A stretch of 64,000 bases of DNA. Source: Rutpela maculata. Lineage: Eukaryota > Arthropoda > Insecta > Coleoptera > Cerambycidae. The stretch lies in NCBI GenBank assembly GCA_936432065.2, contig OW386291.2, forward strand, positions 19,941,821 through 20,005,820, written 5' to 3'. The notes beneath the pieces are model-generated. The model made no database searches. It was not told the DNA's origin and saw only the letters and a program-made list of their open reading frames with translations. Below are positions 12,074 through 21,924 of this stretch, piece after piece (positions within the stretch are counted from its first letter, which is position 1; each line of letters begins with the position of its first letter). The position numbers and the translations under genes are program-made.

Positions 12074-15000
12074 CCCAGCAAACAAAAATTATTGATATTA
12101 TATAACCTGGTAGTAACGGGTTACATTACCAGTATTTATTAATGTTATGTTATTATTATGACATTTGTTATAAAATAATAACATAATCATGTTACAATAT
12201 GTTGTTATGCTTTAATAATATAATAATATTGTAACATTTAAAGTTCAGCCAATATAACAAAGTTATATAACAATGTATAGGTTAATAATATTTCTGTTAC
12301 ATAAAAACTCTTATAAAGAATATATAACTTAAATAATAAAAATTGTATAACTGTTATGTTGCAGTTTGGTAAATTTATATTTAAAAGCGTTTGTGGTAGG
12401 GCAGCAGACACGGGAGCTCGGGAATTCAGCAGAGGCCATTTTGTTTTTGTTCGTGTTTTCACTAAGCAAAAAGAAGCTCAACATTCCAGCATTGTTGTGT
12501 AGTTGTTTTGTGCTCTTTGATTTAAATTTGGTTAATATTGGTGATCAGTGTGCATTGAAGATAAGCAGGTAGGTATACAAAATATATTATAATTTTTATG
12601 TCTATCAAATACAAATAAAACTTTCAATTCTAACCTCAAACCAAAATATGGAAATAAAAGACATTATTTAACAAAGAGGTGTAAGAATCAAATGATTGCT
12701 GAAAGATTAAAAAAAGTAAAGTCATTTAGTCATTTATATCCTGGCATGACTCATCAGTATGTAGAAATTCAATTGAAAATGTAGATAATTAAATGTCAGT
12801 CATAATTTGTCACTGGATGATTATTATTGACGGAAATTGTGATATACTCGATACTAATGACTGTCAAAATGAGTTGAAAAACTGTTTTAACCAATATAAG
12901 TATCAAAAAGAAATTTTGAAACAATACGATATTTTTAAAAATAATTACCATTAAAAGCAGTTTTTCTCTAAAGTATTCGATTAATTTTCAATGTTCTTAT
13001 ATACCTAATATTATAGCTAAACTGAACTAAAGTATATTTGATGGTATTGTATTTTGAAAAATATACATTATTATTATATTGATTCCAGAAAGAGTGGAGA
13101 GAAGCAATCCTTGAGATAATATTCACAGGAGATTAATTTATTTACTAAAATGTACCACGAAATGCTCAGGAAATTTAAAGTGTTGACCTGGAGGTTATCG
13201 CTGCAAAGAAAGGTGAGGAACTTTAACCAATAAGCTATATGAATATTTTATTTATATTGCTATCATTGTTTCAGAAGTTTTCGTTGCAAGTTTTTCATAT
13301 GTGATGCAACACGAAATAGAACAGGTAGCATCAGAGTGGTTTCGCTTAGCAAAACAGGCATAAGAGGGAAAAGAAACACAAGGCATCTTTTGAGTGCAGA
13401 GGAATAACAACGTTTGTTAGAGACATCTAAAGGCTGTAGCTGTAGGTTTCTGGAAAGCCAGTGTGTACATCTATTTGACTGGAAATTTGTTATACAGGTT
13501 TTTGCATAAGTGTTCTTAGAAACGACAAAGAATAGAACTTACCTATTAATAAAAAACTCTAAATAAACCTTTGTTATCAACTAAGTAATTTCCAAGACAC
13601 TTAAGCAGATCAATGAAAAATAATCTCAATTTAATTGTTTTTTTTTAATATTGTTCAGTTTTGCATAGAAGTAATAGAACTATTGCAAGTTTTATCCATC
13701 TTTACACCACAGAAAATTTACAATTTTGTTCTACATGAGTAATTATATTTCCATGATATTTACATATAGCAAATCTGAGAGCATTGTATCTTGGAACCTA
13801 TTAAGTTTCGAAAAAAAAATTACAAATATGTTTTTTAAGATTTTGTGCCTACTCGAAGTTTGTCGATACATTTACGAAATGTCCTAGTCCCAGTCTGGAC
13901 TGCTTTTTATTGACAATGCTATTCTTGATCTTGAATTTTTTTTTGTCATAAATAGAAAAACTAATGTTATGCCACTACAGATAGCATATTTTGTGTTATA
14001 TAAATTGGATGAATATTAAAAAATTTCGTTTTGTATATTTTACACGGTATATCTAAATTCATGTCATTAATTTCGAGATGTGGTTTTGTGCCCAAAGATA
14101 TTTTAAAAAAGCTTATAGAGACAAGAGTTTGAAATGCTTCCAAAGGAAGCTGCGGCCAGGGAGGTCCGGTGAAACGATCAATCGTGTCTCAGTACTGAAG
14201 CATGGGACCTAAATAATAGTTTAAGGCATGACTATGAAAACCAAATTAAGAAGTTTTTCAGACAAATTTGCAATTTAAATTTGGGACAAAAAATTAAAAA
14301 ATGAGTTGCCTCACATAACCTATCTTTGTGTGAAAATACTACTAAAATAATTTAAAAATCTTTTTTTCAGAATAAGGGCATATCTGCAGATTTAAAATTT
14401 TGTTGAGAAATTTGAATTTTTTATTTATAAAGTTTCAATAAGGTGTAATTTCTAAGACGAGATGTGAAATTCTTTGATGAATTTTTGCTCTTATTCTGAA
14501 AATTAATATTTTATAGTAGCTGTGTCTTGAAAGTCTTGTTTGAATCCCATACTTCAGTACTGAGATATGGCTAACTTAATTACACGAATTTAGATAAACT
14601 GCATATTATTTAGTACATTGTTTATGTATGAAGTGAAGTATATAATAAATCCTTTCCACCATTGTGTAGCAGATGATTTTTATTTTATTTATTTTTTCGT
14701 AGTTTTGTTAACATGTTTCATCCAAATATAGATCTATAACTATCACTGCTTTTTTAATAATTATTTTTAAATTCATTTTGTGGTAAATGGGATGTTTGAC
14801 ATGTTCAAAAACACATTTTTTTAGTGGTAAGCTAGTTTTGCAAAGTTTGTTTCGAGAAGTTAAAATCAAATATAGAAGCATGCCATGTGTCAACCGGAAT
14901 GTTTTATTCACTATTGTAAATAAATTTAAATTGTTAATTTGTAATAACATGAAAAATTATGTGTGTGTGTGTTTTTATGGAGTTGAAGTAATATTCAGAT

Positions 15001-15643
15001 ATGCCAAAAATCATGTACAAATGTGTTTGCAGTATTTTAAATTAAATTTGTGTATTTAAAACTGGGTATATAGTGTGTCGCTCTTGAGTGTAGCAAACAC
15101 CCTTAATTATAACTTTTTTCCGATTTGAAACAAATTTTTTGCTCGCATTAGAACAAATTAGGATCTACTTAGGCCAAAAAAAACATTCGTCCCCTACAAA
15201 TAAATGCGAAGGCAACATCGAATGTTTTTTTTGCCATAAGTGGATCTTGATTTGTTCTCTAATTGAGTAAAACTTTGGTCAAATCGGGAGGAAAGAAATT
15301 ATAAGGGTGTTACACTCTTAAGTGCGACACACTGTATATTTGGTAACGGAAGTACGTACAGTTATATAACATTTTGATAAAATCATTATATAACATTCAC
15401 AGAAAATTGTTATAATTGTTATATAATAATTACATTATAAAAGTATTAATATTATAATGATGAAACATAACTGTTATTATAACTAGTTATATTAATGTTA
15501 TATAATGTCTCAGTTAGTCTGAGTGGGAAATAGCAACATTAGCGTTATACCATTATTTTGTACGTGTTACATAACTCGTTATATTTAAAGTTAGTAAGGT
15601 TATATAACAAAAATATTTTAAATATATAACGATGTTTGCTGGG
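12074..15643. mobile_element. 3.57-kb CCCAGCAAACA element inserted in the E1 gene
   Basis: Ends CCCAGCAAACA (12074-12084) and TGTTTGCTGGG (15633-15643) are flanked by TG on each side. Removing the element and one TG restores the reading frame of the interrupted gene (codons K-P-G-S-L-K). Both subterminal regions (about 12095-12360 and 15360-15625) are packed with GTTATATAAC-type palindromic motifs. The 2.7-kb interior (12362-15060) is AT-rich and shows no protein that I recognise. A 2-bp CA/TG target duplication does not match a superfamily that I can name with confidence. Confidence 0.75.
15071..15334. mobile_element. Palindromic MITE with TA target
   Basis: TAGTGTGTCGCTCTTGAGTG at the left is the imperfect inverse of cacTCTTAAGTGCGACACACTG at the right, with TA outside each end. 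Arms of about 120 bp share aacaaattaggatctactta and its complement, around a short centre. Probably Tc1/mariner-derived. It sits inside the CCCAGCAAACA element, the innermost layer of this nest. Confidence 0.7.
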
Positions 15644-16095
15644 TGGCTTGTATATTTCCCATACAACATTGATTCTTAGGCAATTAGGCAAAGCTGTCTC
15701 TTGATTCATGATAAGAAGAGCACATCACTATAAAGTCTAAACTTGTAGCAAATTTAGTCTAGATTAAAATTGATTCGAATAGTGTTGCTGTAAACCCAAC
15801 TGATTTTCCTAATAACCTGAAAAAAGTCCAAAACTTTGAAAGCTTCCAAATATAAGTCGAAAATTTACAGTTTCAGTTCAAAGAAAACAAAGATAGCGTA
15901 GTATTTCAAGATGGCGGACACTGAAATCGGGCACAATAAATTGATAGTACTGAGGGTATATAAGAACTCTGCAAAATTTGGCGCTTTAATCCAGCAGGTC
16001 ACGATTCTGACTAGTATTTGCTCTAAACCACCACACTATAGGTAGCGGAAATAGGCCCGCATCAAAGAAATAAAAAATATACATATATTATGTAA

Positions 16096-16519
16096 ATAAA
16101 TATCCGTTGGTTGCTACATATGATTACGGTCAATACCTTGATGTTTCTTCAAAACTTTTTAATAAAATTCCCTAGAGCTTAGAATATGCAACAGTAGGGG
16201 AAAGTAACATTTACGATACATGTACATTTACCAACATCTCTATTTAACATGCCCATGCTATAGAGAACATGCACCAATATTTGTTTCAAATTCAGAAATA
16301 TGCCACCATATGACCAGACATATAGAATATAATACCACTTTTTTGCAGTGGCAGCACATTAAAATTATCATGTATCATTATTGTTTAGTTCTTTGGTATT
16401 TTTCTTGGGTTACGAGCTTGCAATTCAACGCTGAATACATGTATACATATAAAAGATGAAGAAAAGTAGTAATTTATTGACATCAAGTTGTTAGAAGATC
16501 ATGTTATTTTGAAAAAAAA
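16096..16519. other. Intron, nothing recognised
   Basis: AT-rich DNA between the split SINE and the next repeat; only chance open frames. Confidence 0.4.
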
Positions 16520-16740
16520 TTCTATCTGTCGGTCTGTAATTTTTTTTTGCACACAATTACTCTGGAAAGGTTTATGATATTGACTTGACTATTTATCTAT
16601 TATAAGGAGATTTGGAACTAGATTATATTTTGATCTTGTTCCGTTAAAGGGTTGGGGGGTAAATAAGTAAAGCAAGTAAGTTGGGATTTAGTATAAACCA
16701 CCCCCATCTTTTTATTAAAGAGGGTAAAAAAATAGAATTG
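16520..16740 (+). repeat. Dispersed repeat, copy 1 (second copy at 49610-49930)
   Basis: The order ctgtcggtctgtaa..tttttttgc, tatgatattgacttga, ggaactagattatattttgatcttgttccg, agggttggggggtaaat and ccacccccat is repeated in the same orientation at 49610-49930. The CTGTCNGTCTGTAACTTTTTTTGTG start is typical of a mobile-element end, but the class is unknown. Confidence 0.6.
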
Positions 16741-17149
16741 TGACACACTTATGGTCATGTTTAACCATAAATATGCATGCAATTAACTCTCAAGTAAAAT
16801 ACCATAGTTCTAAGGTAAATATTATCAAGAAAGCTGCTTTTATAAATCTAAAACTAAATGTAAAAACAGTAGTGGTTAGACCGATTCAGGTTACATCTTT
16901 CCATGAAACTGTATTACAATTATTTACGAACATCCATAAAAAATATTTAGTGGGTTAATGAAGAGTAAAGAAGCATTTCAACTAAAAACACCAAAGATAC
17001 ACTCACATAATGCCTAGGAAAATAAGAGAGTACAACTAAAGTCATGTGATATTGTTAATTCTAGAGGGATAATGAGAAACTGTGCTATATATATAGAAAC
17101 ATTTAAAGAATAACAAAGTGAGCTGAGAGCCTCGTACCTGTGGTCTCAC

Positions 17150-17275
17150 CTGTGTCAGCGCCTCCATACGCTGTTTAAGCTGCTCCTCTATCTCTGGCAG
17201 CTTTGAGTATTGGGCCAATTTCTGTTCTGCCAATTCCAGTTTTTCTTGAATGGCAGATATCTTCTCTTCGTGCAA
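17150..17275 (-). CDS. Liprin-alpha: Liprin-alpha, coiled-coil exon
   Basis: A 42-codon, phase-0 exon: LHEEKISAIQEKLELAEQKL, then a short AQYSKLPEIEEQL segment, ending QRMEALTQ. The acceptor is ...gattttcag and the donor is GTGAGACC (complement at 17142-17149). I preferred this donor to a weaker GTACGAGG nearer 17136 because the frame continues correctly into AQERHGS of the next exon. Between LAEQKL and LPE this protein is about four residues shorter than the version I recall from flies and vertebrates (T-L-RKAET-LPEVE). That could be a lineage difference or an alternative exon. The neighbouring introns are about 10.4 kb (right) and 15.3 kb (left). Confidence 0.92.
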
Positions 17276-17984
17276 CTGAAAATCGTGCATTAGGTTAGAC
17301 ACCAAAACTGCCATAACATTTTGCATTTTTAACACACATAAAATATAACTTAGTAATCATGTAAGATGTCTGCAGCAGGATTAGTATGTATTTTAACCTA
17401 ACAGAATTGACAATTAACACAACACATTATTAAAATGTACGTTAGAATTCTAAGGATTATCAAGGTTAATGTTTACTGTCTATACATTTTCTTGCTGATA
17501 AAGGGACCACTAATGAGTTATTGTTGTTTGTAATGGATATGGTTAATTATGGGATCAAAGGTTATTGACTGCATTGTGATTATAACGTTATTAATCTGCT
17601 TAAAACTCAGGTGATTAATTATATTCTAACATAGCGAAAATGAAAATATTAATTAACATCAAGATTAGTTTATTTTGTTTATCAATGTTAAAGAAGAATC
17701 TTTTATTGTACATGAATTTAAAATGTATATAAAGCTTTCTATATTATCTATAAATAGCTTTCAAAAAATGAACAAAAATAAAGTATTAACCTTAGAAAGT
17801 AATTATCAGCTATTCATTATATACCTACGACATGATTTCTACTATCATGATTTAAAAAGAACAAAAAACATTATACGGTGTTACTATTTATTGCAGGATT
17901 CGAAGGAATATACTGAATGATATACAGTCTGTCTATTTTACCAGGACCATGTCAAATATCTTGCTTAATATTTATCGTAGAAGA
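17276..17984. other. Intron, nothing recognised
   Basis: AT-rich; the 81-codon plus-strand open frame at 17675-17920 has no recognisable composition or motif and is probably chance. Confidence 0.4.
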
Positions 17985-18145
17985 AAAAGTTTCAGTAAAA
18001 GGTATCGCAATTGACCTGTTTCACGTTAGCAAGTTTGGTAAAAAGCGCCATGGCGAAATCTAGATTGGTATTGCTAAAAGTCACTGCACACGTTGACAAA
18101 CTCGTCTAATTCCCAAACTTTGCAAAAATGAAAAACTGTAATATA

Positions 18146-21100
18146 ATTATCATAATAATAATAATAACGTTTATTCATCATTTGTAAGTACAGTAAGAGT
18201 ACATATGATATGTCAAATAATTGTATACAAGAAAAAAGTGCATACACATTAAAAATTGTCAGAAATGTACAAGAATAAAAAATAGAACATACAAAATGTA
18301 TAAAGAGTAAAAAATTTACAAATATATAAATGTACAAAAACGTATAAGTGTATAGGAATGTATAAACTGTATAAAGGTGCATAGACAAAAATGTACAAAG
18401 TATATAAACATATGTGTAAGAAATGTATAAAAAAATAGCATGTACTAAAACATGTAGTGTAAAATTAAAACGTTAACAATGAATTAATTAGCAATTCGCC
18501 TCCATGTCTAGTACCATAGCAATGAGAGTCCCCGACACGCGCAAAGTGCAGTTTATTTTTATAGGCATATAGAGCACATTTAAATAAAAATACAGAAGGG
18601 ACAGTTAAAATATTATTAGCTTTAAAAATAGGTTTGCAACTCTCCATGGGTTTTAACTTATATATTAGTCTAATGATTCTTTTCTGACCTACGAATACTC
18701 TATTTATGGATTTACCAACTCCCCAGGTAACTATATTATTTGAAATGTGGCTATATGCCAAACAATAATATATATTTAGCAGGCCTTCGGTATTTAGACA
18801 CGATTTCAACTGAATTATCGCAAAGTAGGCAGAATTTAACTTGGAACAGACATGATCAATATGTTTGTCCCATCCCAGCTTACTATCTAAGTAAGTTCCT
18901 AAAAATTTAGTGCATTGCGATAAACTTATATTGTTCTCTATTTCAAAATTTGACGGCAGGATTTTTTTGGTGTGAAAATTCAAATAAACTGTTTTCTTGT
19001 CGTTTAAAATTAATTTATTTCGATGACACCAAGCATCAAGTTCATCACACACACTGTTCATGTGAAATGATAGTTCTTCAGGAGTCCGTGCGGAGATGGT
19101 TATTGTCGTGTCATCAGCGAACATAGTAACTTTACCAGTTGAAATGTGTTGTGGCAAGTCATTTACATACAACATGAAAAGCAGAGGTCCCAGCACAGAG
19201 CCTTGAGGAACTCCCACTTCAACTTTAAGTTTTTCGGAAAATTTGTTATCATACCTTACTAACATTTTTCTGTTTGTCATGTACGATTTAATCCACAACA
19301 ACAAGTTATCCCGAATACCCATAGAAAAGAGCTTTTGACACAAGAACTCAACATCAACTGTGTCGAAAGCACGAGACAGGTCAAACATCAATGACATTAC
19401 ATAATTGCCATTATCTAACTCTTGGTATACAAAGTCCAGAATATGATAAGAAGCTGTCTCAATAGACATGTTTTCTCTAAATCCATGCTGGCTGGTGGTT
19501 AAGATGTTTGATTTATTTAAGTATTTAGTTATTATGTTATGTACCAGCCTTTCAACAAGTTTTGAGAAAACACTAAGAAGCGATATTTGACGATAGTTTG
19601 CAATATCTAAAGGATCTTCCTTTTTATAAAGTGGTATGCTACAAGCTGTTTTTAAGATATCTGGAAAGATGCCCGTTTCGAGAGAATTGTTTATTAAGTA
19701 CATCAATGGTTCGCAAATTGTATCACTTATTGTTTTTAATAGCATTACGTTGATTTCATCTAAACCAGTAGATTTTTTATTTTTTAAGTTGTTTATTGCT
19801 TCCTTTACATCACATACGTCTAAGTAAGGTACAAATAATGAATTTACCTGGTTTTCTGATGTTGTACAAGGCAAAGAAAGATTTTCACCAAAGTGTTGTT
19901 TTAATTTCACTTTTGCTATATCTGAAAAATAGCGAGCAAACGTGTTAGCGAGCTTTCCAGACTCACTCACTAAATTATCTTCTACTTTAAGTATAATTTT
20001 ATTATCTTTTTTAGATTTAGTTTTACCTAATCGTTTATTAACTATCATCCAAGTTGTGCGTGCCTTGTTTAAAGAATTATTTATTTTATTTTTGTAGTAT
20101 TTTGATTTAGCAAGTCTTATATTTTTTTTGTACGCATGCATTTTTATTTTATAAGTTTCTTTGCTTTTCCCACAATTTAAATTTTTATTTATCCAGTGTA
20201 ATTTATTTAACTCATTTCTTTCACTTCTTAGTTCTTTGGTATACCAAAGATTGATATTTTGGTTACCACGTATTTTCTTTTTTACAATAGGGCAATTAAT
20301 TTCTAAACACCATGTTAGAGATTCTAATAAATAGTTGAATCCCACATTTGCATCAGTTGAAGAATACACAAATGAAAAATCAAGTTTTTGGACATTACAC
20401 AAGAAGCAATTTATATTTTCAACTGACATATTTCTGAATGTAATTTCTCTATTAGGTTCTATCAAGCTGAATTTTTCTTTGATACAAATATCAATAATTT
20501 GTGCATGATGGTCCGCTAAAAGTGCATTTACAATTTTCGCATGATACATATCATTCGGCATATTTGTGGTTAAATAATCTAATGTACTGATGCTTGTCTG
20601 CCCATGACAATTCGTAAAAATTCGAGTAGGATCACAAGTTGTTGGGTCCAGTTGAAATGACTGAAAAATGTCATCTAAGGCTTTTTTAAAAACTGTTTCT
20701 CTACTATAATCTATGTTAAAATCTCCACAGAAAATTACATATTTAAATTTTGTTATTGCTAGTTCAAGTGCACTGTTAATACAGTTAAAAAATATTTCAT
20801 AATCTTCGCTTGGAGGTCGATAAGCACAAATTATTGCAATGGTATTACACAATATACCACACATTTCAGCATGACATTCTACTGAAATACATTTAATATT
20901 TGAGAGTTCCTTTACATTATTTAGACAATTTCTACTATATATTACAGATCCCCCATGCTTGTGTTTTTTTCTCGAAAAATGAGATGATAATTGAAAGTCT
21001 TGCAAGTTAACATTAATCATGTCTGAATCATATCATTGTTTTCATTATCTTTGATGTTGAGTCTACTTTGATTGATTAGAGATCATCTTGATTAGTTTGT
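18146..21100 (-). mobile_element. CR1/Jockey-like LINE, 5'-truncated
   Basis: The 3' end (18146-18175, minus strand) carries AATAAA followed by a (TTA)n microsatellite, the usual tail of CR1-group and related LINEs that end in short tandem repeats instead of poly(A). The body is the single long frame at 18465-21020. The 5' limit is uncertain, between 21020 and about 21160. No target-site duplication was found, which is usual for this clade. Confidence 0.85.
18465..21020 (-). CDS. LINE ORF2: AP endonuclease (partial) and reverse transcriptase, 851 codons open
   Basis: Open without stops for 851 codons. The endonuclease half shows GDFNID (residues 99-104), STLDYL (145-150) and LADHHAQI (168-175), the catalytic pieces of APE-type nucleases. 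The N-terminal 50-60 residues usual in the family, with the first catalytic Asn/Glu, are missing, and a TGA lies five codons upstream of the ATG. The RT half has LDEINVMLL, NYRQIS (475-480; normally NYRPIS), HGFRENMSIETA, motif A FDLSRAFDTVD (546-556), motif B GVPQGSVLGPLLF (603-615) and FADD (634-637). A thumb/connection domain follows. It copies its own RNA into chromosomal nicks in the nucleus. It is well preserved, so a fairly young insertion, but 5'-truncated and unlikely to be autonomous. Confidence 0.92.
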   Translation of the reverse strand: MINVNLQDFQLSSHFSRKKHKHGGSVIYSRNCLNNVKELSNIKCISVECHAEMCGILCNTIAIICAYRPPSEDYEIFFNCINSALELAITKFKYVIFCGDFNIDYSRETVFKKALDDIFQSFQLDPTTCDPTRIFTNCHGQTSISTLDYLTTNMPNDMYHAKIVNALLADHHAQIIDICIKEKFSLIEPNREITFRNMSVENINCFLCNVQKLDFSFVYSSTDANVGFNYLLESLTWCLEINCPIVKKKIRGNQNINLWYTKELRSERNELNKLHWINKNLNCGKSKETYKIKMHAYKKNIRLAKSKYYKNKINNSLNKARTTWMIVNKRLGKTKSKKDNKIILKVEDNLVSESGKLANTFARYFSDIAKVKLKQHFGENLSLPCTTSENQVNSLFVPYLDVCDVKEAINNLKNKKSTGLDEINVMLLKTISDTICEPLMYLINNSLETGIFPDILKTACSIPLYKKEDPLDIANYRQISLLSVFSKLVERLVHNIITKYLNKSNILTTSQHGFRENMSIETASYHILDFVYQELDNGNYVMSLMFDLSRAFDTVDVEFLCQKLFSMGIRDNLLLWIKSYMTNRKMLVRYDNKFSEKLKVEVGVPQGSVLGPLLFMLYVNDLPQHISTGKVTMFADDTTITISARTPEELSFHMNSVCDELDAWCHRNKLILNDKKTVYLNFHTKKILPSNFEIENNISLSQCTKFLGTYLDSKLGWDKHIDHVCSKLNSAYFAIIQLKSCLNTEGLLNIYYCLAYSHISNNIVTWGVGKSINRVFVGQKRIIRLIYKLKPMESCKPIFKANNILTVPSVFLFKCALYAYKNKLHFARVGDSHCYGTRHGGELLINSLLTF

Positions 21101-21581
21101 TCTGTAGTCTACAATATTTTAAAAAATTCAAATTTTACTTAGAGCTGTCAGTTTTGAAGTTTTAGCTATTTCACTTTTACAAAGTTTGTAAATTAGACGA
21201 GTTGGTCAACATGTGCGGTGAATTTTTACTAATTTTAGTGATGCAAATCTAGTTTGCGCCATAACACTTTTTACCAAACTTTCTAACGTGAAATGGGTCA
21301 ATTTTTGTGAGCTTTATTTCAGTAAAAATAATCCAAATCCATAGCCTACTCTATAAGATATAGTACAAATACATGAAAAACAGGAAAACTACAAATGCTT
21401 AAGTATATATCTTCCTTTATTTGAGGAGAGTCGAAAAAACATAAAGGGATCAAAGTAGACTATAAGAATAATAATATGTATCGTAATCGTAACGATATAC
21501 CTACAGACCCCACATCAAAGATTAGTCTACAAAAAGAAATAACTTTGGTATTGCTTTGTAGTACAGTCGAATTGATTTAAT

Positions 21582-21920
21582 TTAATAATAATATTAGACT
21601 TTATTTTCATAAGACTTGTAGATACAAGTGTAGAATATTGTCACAAAATTGTTAATAAAAATACAAGCCACAAATAGAAAATTTCATGTTTAACAGTAGT
21701 TAATAAGGAAAAAATAATAAAATATAGTATAAAACAGCAAATACAATTCAATACAAAAATACAAACGTACAATCAATCATAAGACAAAATTGTCACAATT
21801 TAAAAATTCACCAATAAAGTAAAAACTATGTTTTTGCAGCATATTACAAACACCCGATTTAAATAAATTAAAAGTAGATAAGGACTTCAGAGGTTGGTAA
21901 TTTATTGAATATCTTAATTA
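21582..21920 (-). mobile_element. Probable LINE 3' tail (truncated copy)
   Basis: On the minus strand the stretch ends ATGAAAATAAAGTCTAATATTATTATTAAA: a polyadenylation-like AATAAA then (TTA)n, the same layout as the tail of the LINE at 18146. The preceding 300 bp is AT-rich untranslated-like sequence. A severely 5'-truncated copy is the simplest reading. Confidence 0.45.
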
Positions 21921-21924
21921 GGTA

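Larger units (their letters stand above)
11155..15709 (-). pseudogene. FEN1/XPG (PIN)-like protein gene of element E1, interrupted and mutated
   Basis: Read on the minus strand: MNQETALPNCLRINVVWEIY (15709 down to about 15650), then a 3570-bp transposon, then in frame GSLKETTHVERGKGERRKV, TLPKNFVTFL, DNKTKLFSLL and HEEADTRM (11802-11825). An in-frame TAG follows, then NILISTVDTDVIVVLVG (DTD at 11733-11741). After a frameshift near 11690 come NIQLWIAFDKGKHF, ALPCFHGFTSSDTTSQFFGK (SSD at 11545-11565) and a Cys-rich tail (CSKNFVCNKAALACTTLCHC) to TAA at 11155. The order EEAD, then DxD, then (G)xD resembles the XPG-I acidic active site and the GxDY loop of FEN1. This is a family seen as multicopy, unnamed proteins in insects. 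Function is inferred; this copy is dead. Confidence 0.7.
10120..16038 (-). mobile_element. Long-inverted-repeat element E1 carrying a FEN/PIN-like gene
   Basis: TIRs start TAGTGTGGTGG (10120) and end CCACCACACTA (16038). Matching arms run to about 10435 on the left and from about 15800 on the right. They include gtgacctgytgg, the pair tgtccgccatctttgtttt / aagatggcggacactgaa, and ttttggacwtttttcagrttatta. Net of the nested 3.57-kb insertion the element is about 2.35 kb, close to E2 (2.62 kb) and E3 (2.70 kb). It sits in the tail of the split SINE. The exact target duplication is unclear (left flank gccttg, right flank taggtagcgg). Its gene lies on the minus strand. Confidence 0.75.
6825..16083 (+). 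mobile_element. 5S-rRNA-derived SINE split into three pieces by two insertions
   Basis: Three pieces at 6825-7077, 10041-10119 and 16039-16083 (377 bp in total) line up in order with the intact SINE of 382 bp at 31427-31808. Shared landmarks are gcgagcgtagagg at the start, a 5S-like block at 6872-6920 (gttgagcaacgtt..cgaggttag), ttattaaatgttaagcaagta, caatttccag, gcgtcggtgata and gtagcggaaatagg at the tail. TATTTAATGTAA (6813-6824) and TATATTATGTAA (16084-16095), 10 of 12 identical, are plausible target duplications. The 5S-like block is a remnant of the internal RNA polymerase III promoter of the SINE3 type. Confidence 0.85.
17985..21345. repeat. Inverted-repeat (foldback) element with a LINE in its loop
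   Basis: The left arm (about 17985-18140) contains tttcacgttagcaagtttgg, taaaaagcgccatggcg, caaactcgtctaatt and aaactttgcaaaaatgaaa. It is the inverse of the right arm (about 21165-21340), roughly 80 percent similar. The whole spacer is the LINE plus about 100 bp, so the LINE landed in or beside the loop of a pre-existing foldback repeat. Confidence 0.7.

Noticed and set aside
18074..18388. 104-codon Tyr/Phe-rich minus-strand frame
   Set aside because: AT-rich LINE 3' untranslated region and foldback arm; low complexity.
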